A model generated the notes under the pieces. That model was given only the letters and a program-made list of their open reading frames with translations. It made no database searches and was not told the origin of the DNA. From Geobacillus stearothermophilus ATCC 12980 (GTDB lineage Bacteria; Bacillota; Bacilli; Bacillales; Anoxybacillaceae): a stretch of 64,000 nucleotides of DNA. Location of the stretch: assembly GCF_030369615.1 (NCBI RefSeq), contig NZ_CP128494.1, forward strand, positions 530,001 through 594,000, read 5' to 3'. A program made the position numbers and the translations under genes. Shown here in pieces: positions 1 to 7,800 of the stretch; positions within the stretch are counted from its first letter, which is position 1, and each line of letters opens with the position of its first letter.

Positions 1-65
1 AGCGGTTATTTTCATGCTTGGGTGGCGAGTAAAAGCTTACTCATGGATGTTTTTTCCGTGAAAAT
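1..65. repeat. Palindromic intergenic repeat, copy 1
   Basis: The repeat unit runs from ATTTTCA (8-14) to its complement TGAAAAT (59-65). Inside lies a second inverted repeat, GAGTAA-4 nt-TTACTC. Positions 1-55 are identical to 1633-1687. It lies beside the non-coding end downstream of the IS110 transposase gene. The function is unknown. It could be a mobile palindromic element or an insertion target for the IS. Confidence 0.75.
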
Positions 66-198
66 CCCCACCACTTGGTGAGTGCGGTATACGCTCCTGA
101 TCCGTGAGGGTATACTGAAAATGGCCAAAAAAGGCAATAGGAAAGCAGAGGTGCCCGATTTTAGGCATCTCGTATAACCTGTCTGCCTTTTGGCTAGA

Positions 199-1335
199 CT
201 AAATAAGTTGTGGTTGGCGGAACGGCTCTTTGCGGGAGATCATGCAAAAGATGATCACCAACATCCGCCGAGCAATGGCGATGAGGGCTTTTTTCTTCCC
301 GCACCGGGCCGCCAACGACCAAAACTTTCGGGACAAGGGATGCGTCTTGGATCGAGCTGCTGACCATGCCGCCTCGCATAACGCCGATCGGAGATGGGGA
401 TTGCCTTTTGTCGTGCGCGTGCTCTTTCGCTTTCCGGCGCTTTCATGGTTGCCGGGGGACAATCCAGTCCATGAAGCCGCCCGTTCCGGCGTTTCAAAGA
501 CGCTCATGTCGGTTCCCATCTCGGCGATGATGACGGCGGCGGTTTGTTTTTTCACTCCGGGCATGGTCATCAGCAGGTTCACTTCCTCGCGATACGGCTC
601 GAGCAGGCGGTCGATGTGTTGGTCGACTTCTTCGATGAGCCGCTCCAATTCCTCAACGTGTTTCCACAAGAGGCGAAGGAGACGGAGCTCGTGTTCGGTC
701 AAGGTGCCGAGCAGCGAATCGTACACCGCTTGCTTTTTCTTTTTGAGCCTTCCGCGCAGGCATTCATCCAACTCGTCCTTGTCCACGTATCCCTTCTCCA
801 GCAGCCGGGCGAGGATGTCTTTTCCGGAAACGCCGAAGAGATCGGAGAGGACCGAGCCGAGTTTGACATTGGAAGACTCGAGCACTTTTTGAATCCGGTT
901 TTTCTCCGAAGTCAGCTGTCCGACCCACTTTTTGCGGAGGCGGGTAAAATCCCGCAATTCGCGAATATCCGCTGGGGGGACGAAACTTTTTTCAACGAGT
1001 CCATGGCGGAGCAGCTTGGCGATCCACTCGGCGTCAGAGACATCGGTTTTTCTTCCCGGGACATTTTTGATCCGCTGCGGATTGGCCAGTGTCAAGTCGA
1101 CATAGCCCTCGAGGAAGGCGAAGACCGGTTTCCAATACACGCCGGTGGATTCCATGGCGACATGGGTGACGCCATGTTCTTCGAGCCACTCAAGCAGGTC
1201 GCCAAGTCCCTTCGAGAACGTGGAGAAGGTTTGAATGTCCTTTTGAATGTGTCCATCTTCTTCCCATAGCGCGCAGGCGACGATGGTTTCGGCATGAACA
1301 TCCAATCCTGCGCAGCGAGGATAGATGACATCCAT
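199..1335 (-). CDS. IS110-family transposase (DEDD recombinase)
   Basis: This 378-residue protein has the two-domain layout of IS110-family recombinases. The N-terminal RuvC-like DEDD domain shows GLDVH (D12), AMESTG (E62) and KTDVSDAEW (D98, D101). The C-terminal domain shows MPGVKKQTA and the SWTGLSPGNHESAGKRKS stretch that carries the family's catalytic serine. I chose the ATG at 1335 because AAGGAGG lies 7 bases before it; an in-frame ATG at 1371 has no such site. Family members excise and insert without classical terminal inverted repeats, guided by a structured RNA from the non-coding end. Here the structured non-coding end is upstream of the gene, as in the IS110 subgroup and unlike IS1111. 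The gene looks intact. Confidence 0.95.
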   Translation of the reverse strand: MDVIYPRCAGLDVHAETIVACALWEEDGHIQKDIQTFSTFSKGLGDLLEWLEEHGVTHVAMESTGVYWKPVFAFLEGYVDLTLANPQRIKNVPGRKTDVSDAEWIAKLLRHGLVEKSFVPPADIRELRDFTRLRKKWVGQLTSEKNRIQKVLESSNVKLGSVLSDLFGVSGKDILARLLEKGYVDKDELDECLRGRLKKKKQAVYDSLLGTLTEHELRLLRLLWKHVEELERLIEEVDQHIDRLLEPYREEVNLLMTMPGVKKQTAAVIIAEMGTDMSVFETPERAASWTGLSPGNHESAGKRKSTRTTKGNPHLRSALCEAAWSAARSKTHPLSRKFWSLAARCGKKKALIAIARRMLVIIFCMISRKEPFRQPQLI

Positions 1336-1365
1336 GATGAAAATCCTCCTTTTCGATGATCGAGT

Positions 1366-1535
1366 GCGCAAACAGTGAATCCACGGGAGACATGCGGCAG
1401 TTTTCCGTTCGTCGTCACCTTTCCTCTATCACAGGAAAGGGCGGACAATGGGTGGTGCACCCAGTGGATTCAAACACTTTTCCGTACAGGGTCTAAGCCA
1501 CCATTAAGCATAACGTCCTGTTAAACTGTTTGCGC
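1366..1535 (-). ncRNA. Candidate IS110 bridge RNA
   Basis: The 170 bases upstream of the transposase start are dense in perfect pairings. The outer stem is GCGCAAACAGT (1366-1376) with ACTGTTTGCGC (1525-1535). Inside are GAATCCAC (1377-1384) with GTGGATTC (1464-1471), a hairpin CCTTTCCT/AGGAAAGG (1418-1440), and a hairpin TGGGTG/CACCCA (1449-1463). Position, size and multi-stem architecture match the bridge RNAs of IS110 recombinases, which carry target- and donor-binding loops. Strand is inferred from the transposase. The loops have not been matched to donor or target sequence. Confidence 0.6.
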
Positions 1536-1564
1536 CTATTCTTCATTATGGGAAGAAAAGGGGG

Positions 1565-1620
1565 ATTTTCATCCCTGGGTGGAGGGCAAACCATTGCCCA
1601 TGGATCTTTTCCGTGAAAAT
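1565..1620. repeat. Palindromic intergenic repeat, copy 2 (variant)
   Basis: It has the same outer pair ATTTTCA/TGAAAAT and the same TGGGTGG core as the other copies. The inner stem has changed on both sides, to GGGCAA-ACCA-TTGCCC instead of GAGTAA/TTACTC. These compensatory changes suggest that the fold is what is conserved. Confidence 0.7.
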
Positions 1621-1632
1621 AATGAATCCATG

Positions 1633-1697
1633 AGCGGTTATTTTCATGCTTGGGTGGCGAGTAAAAGCTTACTCATGGATGTTTTTTGTGTAAAAAA
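1633..1697. repeat. Palindromic intergenic repeat, copy 3
   Basis: Its first 55 bases are identical to window positions 1-55. The copy loses the closing TGAAAAT and runs into an A-tract that belongs to the yhfH terminator. Copies 2 and 3 lie 19 bases apart beside the non-coding end of the IS110 element. Confidence 0.75.
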
Positions 1698-1722
1698 AAA
1701 ACGCCCCCACACGGGGGGCATT
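1692..1722 (-). terminator. Terminator downstream of yhfH
   Basis: On the minus strand a GCCCCCC/GGGGGC hairpin with a four-base loop is followed by a run of ten T. A second GC-rich inverted repeat (GCCGGC...GCCGGC) lies nearer the gene around 1762-1780. Confidence 0.8.
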
Positions 1723-1808
1723 AAAGCAAAAAAGGCAGGTTGCATCGGGGAACAGCCTATTGCCGGCGGGGCAGCCGGCATCGTGACGCAAGGGCAGCGT
1801 CCGCTCAC

Positions 1809-1946
1809 CTAGTGGCGGTAAGCGGTGCCAAGGCAGTCAGAGCATGTGTTGCCGTAGCACTCGTGCTGCTCGTCGATCGTTTTGCCGCATTGCGAGCACT
1901 TTTTCGGTGCTGTGTTTTTGAAAAATTCTAACACTTTCATCAACAT
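1809..1946 (-). CDS. yhfH: YhfH-family small zinc-ribbon protein
   Basis: This short gene encodes 45 residues, beginning MLMKVLEFFKNTAPKKC. Cysteines at 17, 20, 35 and 38 form two CxxC pairs, with a fifth Cys at 30, as expected for a small zinc ribbon. GGAGGGG lies 6 bases before the ATG. A minus-strand promoter sits upstream and a strong terminator downstream, so it is probably a one-gene unit. The same neighbour pair, YhfH divergent from the metallo-hydrolase YhfI, occurs in B. subtilis. Its molecular role is unknown. Confidence 0.85.
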   Translation of the reverse strand: MLMKVLEFFKNTAPKKCSQCGKTIDEQHECYGNTCSDCLGTAYRH

Positions 1947-1976
1947 TGTGATCCCCTCCGTTGTCTTGGTGATTTT

Positions 1977-2006
1977 ATTGTATTATAACACAGATAAAAA
2001 TGTCAA
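1977..2006 (-). promoter_or_regulatory. Promoter of yhfH
   Basis: TTGACA (2001-2006), an 18-base spacer and TACAAT (1977-1982) read toward yhfH on the minus strand. A TATAAT also lies inside the spacer region. Confidence 0.55.
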
Positions 2007-2096
2007 TAGGTGTTTTAAAACAACATCAACAAAGATGAAAAAAAGGCAGCCGTCGTGTATGATGAAGACAAAATGGGTGGAAGGAGAGGAAAGGGA

Positions 2097-2831
2097 ATGA
2101 AAGTGACAGTCATCGGCTATTGGGGAGGGTTTCCCGCCGCCAATGAAGCGACATCCGCTTATTTGTTTGAGCATGACGGGTTTCGCATGCTTGTCGACTG
2201 CGGAAGCGGGGCGCTCGCCAAGCTGCAAAACTACACGGCTGTAGAAAACTTGGATGCGGTTGTCGTCTCCCACTATCACTATGATCATATCGCCGATATC
2301 GGCCCGCTCCAATATGCGCGCCTCATTCATAAAAATGTAGGGGCGGATTTGCCGGTGCTGCCGATTTACGGCCACCAAGAAGATGAGGCGGCCTTCGCCC
2401 GCCTGACGCATAGCGGCATTACGGAAGGGATTCCTTATGATCCGGCCAAGGTGCTTGCGGTCGGTCCGTTTTCGCTTTCATTTTTGAAAACAGTCCATCC
2501 GGTTCCGTGTTATGCGATGCGCATCACTGCCGGCGGCAACACGGTCGTGTACACGGCTGATTCGAGCTACATGCCGGAATTTACACCGTTTGCAAAAGGA
2601 GCTGACTTGCTCATTTGCGAGTGCAATTTTTACGCTGGACAAAACGCTTCGCCGGCCGGCCATATGACGAGCGAGGAAGCGGCGGCCATCGCCGAGGGGG
2701 CGGGCGTTGGTGAACTATGGTTGACGCACTTGCCGCACATTGGCAGGCACGAACAGCTCGTTGAAGAAGCGGAGCGGACGTTCCGCGGCGTTATTCGCCT
2801 CGCCCGCACCGGCTTAGTGTGGGCACAGTAG
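2097..2831 (+). CDS. yhfI: MBL-fold metallo-hydrolase YhfI
   Basis: A 244-residue cytosolic metallo-beta-lactamase-fold hydrolase. The zinc motif SHYHYDH (H59, H61, D63, H64) is complete. A second histidine lies in PAGHMTSEE, and the C-terminal LTHLPHIGRHE segment is typical of the family. The ATG at 2097 is preferred over an upstream in-frame ATG at 2055 because AAGGAGAGG lies just before it and the fold starts there. Family members include ribonuclease-Z-like and phosphodiesterase-like enzymes; the substrate here is unknown. It sits between yhfH and lcfB, as in B. subtilis. A strong hairpin terminator follows. Confidence 0.9.
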   Translation: MKVTVIGYWGGFPAANEATSAYLFEHDGFRMLVDCGSGALAKLQNYTAVENLDAVVVSHYHYDHIADIGPLQYARLIHKNVGADLPVLPIYGHQEDEAAFARLTHSGITEGIPYDPAKVLAVGPFSLSFLKTVHPVPCYAMRITAGGNTVVYTADSSYMPEFTPFAKGADLLICECNFYAGQNASPAGHMTSEEAAAIAEGAGVGELWLTHLPHIGRHEQLVEEAERTFRGVIRLARTGLVWAQ

Positions 2832-2850
2832 CGAAAAGCAGCGAAAAAAA

Positions 2851-2897
2851 AACGGCGAGGGAAGCGCTTTTGCTCGTCCTTCGCCGTTATTTTTTTA
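2851..2897 (+). terminator. Terminator after yhfI
   Basis: AACGGCGA pairs with TCGCCGTT and is followed by ATTTTTTTAT. An A-run on the left side may let it work in both directions. Confidence 0.85.
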
Positions 2898-2933
2898 TAA
2901 TAAATTATAGTTCGAATTTTTTTACTTGAAAAA

Positions 2934-2951
2934 TGAATGGTCATTCATTCA
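2934..2951. promoter_or_regulatory. FadR operator-like palindrome before lcfB
   Basis: TGAATGGTCATTCATTCA is a near match to the B. subtilis FadR (YsiA) box TGAATGAMTANTCATTCA, with both outer half-sites intact. FadR represses fatty-acid degradation genes, including lcfB, until long-chain acyl-CoA binds it. It sits 19 bases before the lcfB start. Confidence 0.65.
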
Positions 2952-2970
2952 TTTTTAAGGGGGAGATTGG

Positions 2971-4345
2971 ATGAACTTAACGACGCGGTTGGCGCAAATC
3001 GCTAAACAACTACCGGACAAAGAAGCGTACGTGTTTATGGGGGAACGATGCACGTATCAACAATTGGACGCCGCGGTGTCTCGGTTTGCCGACGGATTGG
3101 CGCAGCTTGGCATTCGCCGGGGGGATCACATCGCCTTATTGCTTGGCAATTTGCCGCAATTTGTCATCGGCCTGTACGGGGCGCTGCGGCTCGGAGCGAC
3201 CGTCATCCCGATCAATCCGATTTATACGCCGGAAGAAATTGGGTATATTTTGCTTAATGGCGACGTCAAAGCGGTAATCGGGCTCGATTTGCTCGCTCCG
3301 CTCTTTGCCGGGGCGAAGCAGCGCCTGCCTTTGCTGAAGCAGGCCATCGTTTGTGAAACGCCGCAAGGAAAGGAAAAAGGGATTACGCTGTCCGATGAAA
3401 TAAAATCGTTTGCAGAAGTGTTGGCTGCCGGCGATTCGTCGTTTGCAGGACCGGAGCTTGATGACGATGATGTCGCCGTCATTTTGTATACATCCGGAAC
3501 AACCGGCAAGCCGAAAGGGGAGATGCTCACGCATAAAAACTTGTACAGCAACGCCCAGGATACGGCTGACTATTTAGGAATCGATGAACATGACCGCGTG
3601 ATTGCCGCGCTGCCGATGTTCCATGTCTTTTGTCTGACCGTGGCGCTCAAAATGCTCCGCTTATGAACGGGGGAACGGTGCTTATTATGCCGAAATTCAG
3701 CCCGGCCGCCATGTTTGCCCTGGCCCGAAAGGAAAAGGCGACGATTTTTGCCGGTGTGCCGACGATGTACAACTTCCTTTATCAATATGAAGGAGGAACG
3801 GTCGCTGATTTGCAGACGCTTCGCCTCTGCATCTCGGGAGGAGCGTCGATGCCGGTCTCCTTGCTTGAAAATTTTGAGAAAAAGTTCAACGTCATCATTT
3901 CAGAAGGATATGGGCTTTCGGAAGCGTCTCCTGTCACTTGCTTTAATCCTCTCGATCGGCCGCGCAAGCCCGGTTCGATCGGGACAAGCATTAAAAATGT
4001 TGAGAACAAGGTCGTCAATGAATATGGTGAAGAAGTGCCTGTCGGCGAAGTCGGTGAACTTGTTGTGCGCGGCCCGAACGTCATGAAAGGGTACTACAAA
4101 ATGCCGGAAGAAACGGCGGCTGCCTTGCGCGATGGCTGGCTGCACACCGGCGATTTGGCGCGATGGATGAGGAGGGCTATTTCTACATCGTCGACCGGAA
4201 AAAAGAGATGATCATCGTCGGCGGCTACAATGTATATCCGCGTGAGGTCGAGGAAGTGCTGTACAGTCATCCAGGCGTCGTCGAAGCCGCTGTGATCGGC
4301 GTGCCGGATCCGGATTACGGCGAGGCGGTGCTGGCGTTTGTACAG
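2971..4345 (+). pseudogene. lcfB: Long-chain acyl-CoA ligase LcfB, frameshifted and 3'-truncated
   Basis: The gene starts normally (MNLTTRLAQIAKQLPDKEAYVF) and keeps the AMP-binding motif YTSGTTGKPKG. It then shifts frame at AAAA 3649-3652, where [14 protein letters not shown] should continue into NAPLMNGG. It shifts again near 4161-4163, between HTGDLAR and [14 protein letters not shown]. The reading frame breaks off after GEAVLAFV, so the C-terminal lysine domain is missing and the sequence runs into an ABC-transporter gene. The enzyme would activate fatty acids for beta-oxidation. Single-base shifts could be sequencing errors; the missing 3' end could not, so the gene is most likely dead. 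Confidence 0.9.
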
Positions 4346-4388
4346 AGGAAAAAACGGAAAGCAGCACAGCTTGAGAGGGGAGAGACGG

Positions 4389-5186
4389 TTGCTGGAGCTA
4401 AAACGAATTACAAAAGTATTTAACGAAGGAACTGCTGATGAAAAAGTCGCCTTGCGGGGGATTGATTTAACGCTGGCCCCCGGCGATTTTGTCACGGTCA
4501 TCGGCAGCAACGGCGCCGGAAAGTCGACGTTGATGAATATCATTTCCGGCCGGCTGTCCCCTGATACGGGTGAAGTGTGGATCAACGGCCGCAACGTCAC
4601 GGCGCTCAAAGAACATGCCCGCGCCCGCTACATCGGCCGCGTGTTTCAAGATCCGATGGCCGGCACCGCCCCCCATATGACGATCGAGGAAAATTTGGCG
4701 CTCGCTTACAACCGAACAAGACGGCGCACGCTGCGTCTTGGTGTAACAAGAGAAAAGCGAAAGTGGTTTCGGGAAACGCTGCAAACGCTCCATTTAGGGC
4801 TCGAAGACCGGCTCGCCGCTAAAGTCGGCCTTCTCTCCGGCGGGGAGCGGCAGGCGCTTTCACTGTTGATGGCCACATTCACAAAGCCGGATGTGCTTTT
4901 GCTTGATGAACATACCGCCGCCCTCGACCCGGCGCGGGCCGAGCTTGTCACCGAATTGACGAAGGAAATTGTCAGACAGCATCAGTTGACGACGCTGATG
5001 GTCACGCACAATATGGAGCAGGCGATTCGCCTTGGCAACCGGCTCATCATGATGGATGGCGGGCAAATTATTTTCACGGCCGCGGGAGAGGAAAAAGAAA
5101 AATTGACAGTCGAGCGGCTGTTGGAAGAGTTTCAGCGCATCCGCGGCAGCCGGTTTGCGAGCGACCGCGCTGTACTCGGTTCATAA
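4389..5186 (+). CDS. ABC transporter ATP-binding protein (TrpX/PhnK-like system), orphan
   Basis: A 265-residue ATPase subunit with Walker [10 protein letters not shown], signature LSGGERQ, Walker B VLLLDE and H-loop VTHN. It resembles the ATPase of the three-gene systems (binding protein, permease, ATPase) thought to import aromatic amino acids or similar solutes. The likely start is the TTG at 4389, behind GAGGGGAGAG. The binding-protein and permease genes that normally precede it are absent; the truncated lcfB lies there instead. A deletion therefore appears to have fused the two loci and left this ATPase without partners or its own promoter. The protein itself looks complete. Confidence 0.85.
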   Translation: MLELKRITKVFNEGTADEKVALRGIDLTLAPGDFVTVIGSNGAGKSTLMNIISGRLSPDTGEVWINGRNVTALKEHARARYIGRVFQDPMAGTAPHMTIEENLALAYNRTRRRTLRLGVTREKRKWFRETLQTLHLGLEDRLAAKVGLLSGGERQALSLLMATFTKPDVLLLDEHTAALDPARAELVTELTKEIVRQHQLTTLMVTHNMEQAIRLGNRLIMMDGGQIIFTAAGEEKEKLTVERLLEEFQRIRGSRFASDRAVLGS

Positions 5187-5194
5187 AACGAAAC

Positions 5195-5225
5195 GAGGTG
5201 CCCCAACGTTGCGGGCGCCTCATTT
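5195..5225. terminator. Convergent terminator between the ABC gene and dat
   Basis: GAGGTGCCC pairs with GGGCGCCTC (one G-T) around a nine-base loop, followed by ATTTT. It lies between the ends of two converging genes and may serve both. Confidence 0.75.
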
Positions 5226-5243
5226 TCGGTGCAATGGAACGGG

Positions 5244-6104
5244 TCAAGCGGTTGGAAGCGGCTTGGTCGCCTTTTGATAGGCGGCTTGCAGCGCTTTCGT
5301 CACGTCCCCCGGTTCGCCGTTTCCGATCAATGTTTCTTCTACTTGGACGATCGGAGTGATCGCCGAGGTGGTGCTCGTCAAAAACAATTCATCGGCTTCG
5401 GCGAGACTGCTGACGGAAAACGCCTTTTCGATGAACGGAATGCCAAGTTCAGCGCAAAATTCCTTCACTTTGGTGCGGACGATGCCGTTTAAAATCCGCT
5501 CCGTCGCTGGGTGAGTATAGACGGTTTTGTGTTTGACAAGGAAAATGTTCGATGAACTTCCCTCGGTCACGACGCCGTCGCGGTGGAGAATCGCTTCAAA
5601 CGCTCCGCGCTCGACGGCTTCTTGTTTTGCAAGTACGTTCGGCAGCAAGTTCAAGCTTTTAATGCAGCAGTACTCCCAGCGGACGTCTTTGGTCAAAATC
5701 GCGCGCACGCCGCGCGCCATTTCCTCCGTTTTTCGCGCCATCGGCTGAATGTAGGCGTACAAATTCGGCCGGTTTTCGGCCGGAAATGCATGGCTGCGCG
5801 GGAAGCTCCCTCGCGTCACTTGCAAATACAAAATGGCATCTTCTCGCACATCGTTCATGCGGCGCAGCTGCTCGAGCCGCTCAGCCAACTCTTCATGGCT
5901 GAACGGAACGGCGAGGCGAATGGCCGCCGCCGAGCGGTATAGGCGGTCTAGATGTTCATGGAGCCAGATGTACGTGCCGCTGTATAGACGAACGACTTCG
6001 TAGACGCCGTCGCCAAACTGCAAGCCGCGTTCTTCCATCGGATAGGCAACTTGTTCGGAACGAAGGAGGCCGCGTTCGGTCAAAACATATGCTTTTACGG
6101 TCAT
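5244..6104 (-). CDS. dat: D-amino-acid aminotransferase
   Basis: A 286-residue class-IV PLP aminotransferase. It interconverts D-alanine plus 2-oxoglutarate with pyruvate plus D-glutamate, supplying D-glutamate for the cell wall. The PLP lysine is in CCIKSLNLLPNVLAKQ. The GDGVYE, GSFPRSH and EGSSSNIF motifs are as in thermostable Bacillus D-AATs of about 282 residues. AAGGAGTG before the ATG at 6104 fixes the start; upstream in-frame codons lack a ribosome site. It is a single gene read toward the ABC ATPase. The main alternative, a branched-chain aminotransferase, is less likely given the D-AAT-type length and motifs. Confidence 0.9.
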   Translation of the reverse strand: MTVKAYVLTERGLLRSEQVAYPMEERGLQFGDGVYEVVRLYSGTYIWLHEHLDRLYRSAAAIRLAVPFSHEELAERLEQLRRMNDVREDAILYLQVTRGSFPRSHAFPAENRPNLYAYIQPMARKTEEMARGVRAILTKDVRWEYCCIKSLNLLPNVLAKQEAVERGAFEAILHRDGVVTEGSSSNIFLVKHKTVYTHPATERILNGIVRTKVKEFCAELGIPFIEKAFSVSSLAEADELFLTSTTSAITPIVQVEETLIGNGEPGDVTKALQAAYQKATKPLPTA

Positions 6105-6256
6105 GGACGTGCACTCCTTTTCTTGTGACAAATCGATCGTCAATCAATTTGATTATATCATAGAGGAAAAAAAACTGTGATGGATTTTCGGGTTACGAAA
6201 CATCGTTCTTTTTTGCATAATGGAGCTATTAATCTAGCAAGACGGGGGGATGATCA

Positions 6257-6627
6257 GTGGAAACGACATGGGAAGCTAGCAAGATGGCGCCGTTTCGCCA
6301 AGGAGTGCAAGCGGGGGTGGCGATCGCCATTGGCTATACGCCGATTGCGCTCGCTTTTGGACTACTCGCCAAGACGACCGGGCTGATGCTTGGCGAAACG
6401 GTGCTGATGAGCCTTGTTGTCTTTGCTGGCGCTTCGCAATATATTGCCCTCAGTTTGATTGCCGCCGGCACCGGGGCGTTGGAAATCGTGTTGACGACGT
6501 TTATTTTAATTCTATCGGCACGTTTGTTCTTCACTTGTCGAAAGGATGGTCGATCGTGTTGGCTACGTTGCTGTCGGCTGTCATCGTTCAATGGCTGGCG
6601 AAAGAAGGAGGAAACGGCGATGAATAG
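6257..6627 (+). pseudogene. azlC: AzlC branched-chain amino-acid exporter subunit, internally deleted
   Basis: The N-terminal 80 or so residues, from the GTG at 6257, are typical AzlC (RQGVQAGVAIAIGYTPIALAFG...GASQYIALSLI). About 100 central residues are then missing. The natural C-terminus resumes in another frame near 6517 (GTFVLHLSKGWSIVLATLLSAVIVQ) and ends at 6627, overlapping azlD in the usual way. AzlC and AzlD together form a branched-chain amino-acid exporter, and the core membrane helices of AzlC are gone. The retained native stop argues for a real deletion of about 330 bp rather than a sequencing error. Confidence 0.85.
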
Positions 6628-6925
6628 CACGATCGTCTGGATGATCATCGGCATGGGAGTCGTGACGTACTTGCCCCGCCTGCTGCCGTTTGTGCTGCTC
6701 GGCCGCATCCAGCTGCCGCCGTTTTGGCAAGGGGTGCTGAAAAACGTGCCGTATGCAGTGCTTGGGGCGCTCATTATTCCTGACGTTTTTTTCATCCAAG
6801 ATGATGTTGTGTTCGGAGCCATTGGTTTTGCGGCGGCTGTCATCGCGGCTTGGTTCGGGGCCAATGTCATGGTCGTCGTTCTTGCCGCGGTTGCGGTCCT
6901 CAGTCTGTATTCGCTCGTCGTTTGA
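6620..6925 (+). CDS. azlD: AzlD branched-chain amino-acid transport subunit
   Basis: A 101-residue membrane protein with four predicted helices and the family motif VTYLPRLLPF. It starts at the ATG at 6620 behind AAGGAGG, overlapping the remnant of azlC. AzlD is the small partner of AzlC in exporting branched-chain amino acids. It is intact here, but its large partner carries an internal deletion, so the pair is probably inactive. Confidence 0.9.
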   Translation: MNSTIVWMIIGMGVVTYLPRLLPFVLLGRIQLPPFWQGVLKNVPYAVLGALIIPDVFFIQDDVVFGAIGFAAAVIAAWFGANVMVVVLAAVAVLSLYSLVV

Positions 6926-6990
6926 ATGATGCTGTCTTTGGCAAGGGGGCAAAAGGCGCTGGATTTCCCTGGAACACACATCATCCAGCA

Positions 6991-7026
6991 CAAACAGGTG
7001 TCCCGAGTGATCGGGACACCTGTTTG
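6991..7026. terminator. Long perfect hairpin between azlD and sco
   Basis: A 16-bp perfect stem with a GTGA loop (CAAACAGGTGTCCCGA and its complement) lies between converging genes. There is no clear U-run on either side. It probably acts as a bidirectional terminator or 3'-end protector. Confidence 0.6.
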
Positions 7027-7037
7027 TTGCGGCGATA

Positions 7038-7628
7038 TTACGGCAACTCATTCATAATGGTTTCATATACGTCATCGACGTGAAACCGCGAAGTCCCCAT
7101 CCCGACCTGCTCAATGACGCGGCCATCGCGGTCAAGCAAGTACGCGAGCGCTGTATGCACAATCATCCCGTTGCCCGGGTCTCGGTATTGAAAATCGAAG
7201 GCGTCGGCTGTTTTTTTTGTTTCGTCCTCGCTGCCGCGCAAAAATACCCAGCCTTGCCCGTCGCCGGTTACGCCAAACGTGCGGGCATATGTTTGCAGCT
7301 TTTCTTTCGTGTCGCGGGCCGGATCAATCGTGATGGTGATAAATTCGACATCCCGCCCAAATACACCGGCGCTTTCCAGCCGGTCGCGCAGTTTCGCCAT
7401 TTGCATTGTCGTATTCGGACAAATATCTGGACAGTTTGTATAAATAAACTCAACGAGCCGCACTTTCGGCGGCAAGTCGCCGAACGCATACGGACGCCCC
7501 CAGGCAGTTTCCATTGTGACATCATGGGGAAGGCGCGCGGTAGATGGCTTATAAACGGTAAAGTAAAAGATGCCGGCGCCGATTCCGAACAGTACGAGGC
7601 ACGCTGCTATCGTATACCACTTTCTCAT
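7038..7628 (-). CDS. Sco1/SenC-family copper chaperone for cytochrome oxidase
   Basis: A 196-residue thioredoxin-fold protein anchored by an N-terminal membrane segment (residues 4-24). It carries the Sco copper motif CPDIC (C66, C70) and a distal histidine in MIVHTALAY. Sco proteins deliver copper to the CuA centre of cytochrome c oxidase on the outer face of the membrane. The ATG at 7628 is chosen because AGAGGAGTG lies upstream; in-frame ATGs further upstream would sit on or before this site. It is a single gene, convergent with azlD. Confidence 0.92.
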   Translation of the reverse strand: MRKWYTIAACLVLFGIGAGIFYFTVYKPSTARLPHDVTMETAWGRPYAFGDLPPKVRLVEFIYTNCPDICPNTTMQMAKLRDRLESAGVFGRDVEFITITIDPARDTKEKLQTYARTFGVTGDGQGWVFLRGSEDETKKTADAFDFQYRDPGNGMIVHTALAYLLDRDGRVIEQVGMGTSRFHVDDVYETIMNELP

Positions 7629-7800
7629 TCCCATCACTCCTCTATTCATGATCATACCAAAAGTACGGATAGGAAAACGGTGTTGTTTACGAACAGTTTG
7701 TGTCTATTTTCCTAATTCAAAAAAGCTTGCATTTTTTTGTTATATAATAAAACCGTAAATAAAAATGATGTATTATAACAAAGAGATGGGGGAAGGAAAA

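Noticed and set aside
230..1269. Overlapping plus-strand frames of 220 and 241 codons across the IS
   Set aside because: They are antisense shadows of the IS110 transposase, which has all catalytic motifs on the minus strand.
1..1697. The three palindromic units as a CRISPR array
   Set aside because: The units are 58 bp with nested hairpins, spacing is irregular, one unit differs, and no cas genes are present.
6991..7026. Long perfect hairpin as a mobile-element end
   Set aside because: It lies exactly between the ends of two converging genes with no flanking duplication; a terminator or 3'-end structure is simpler.
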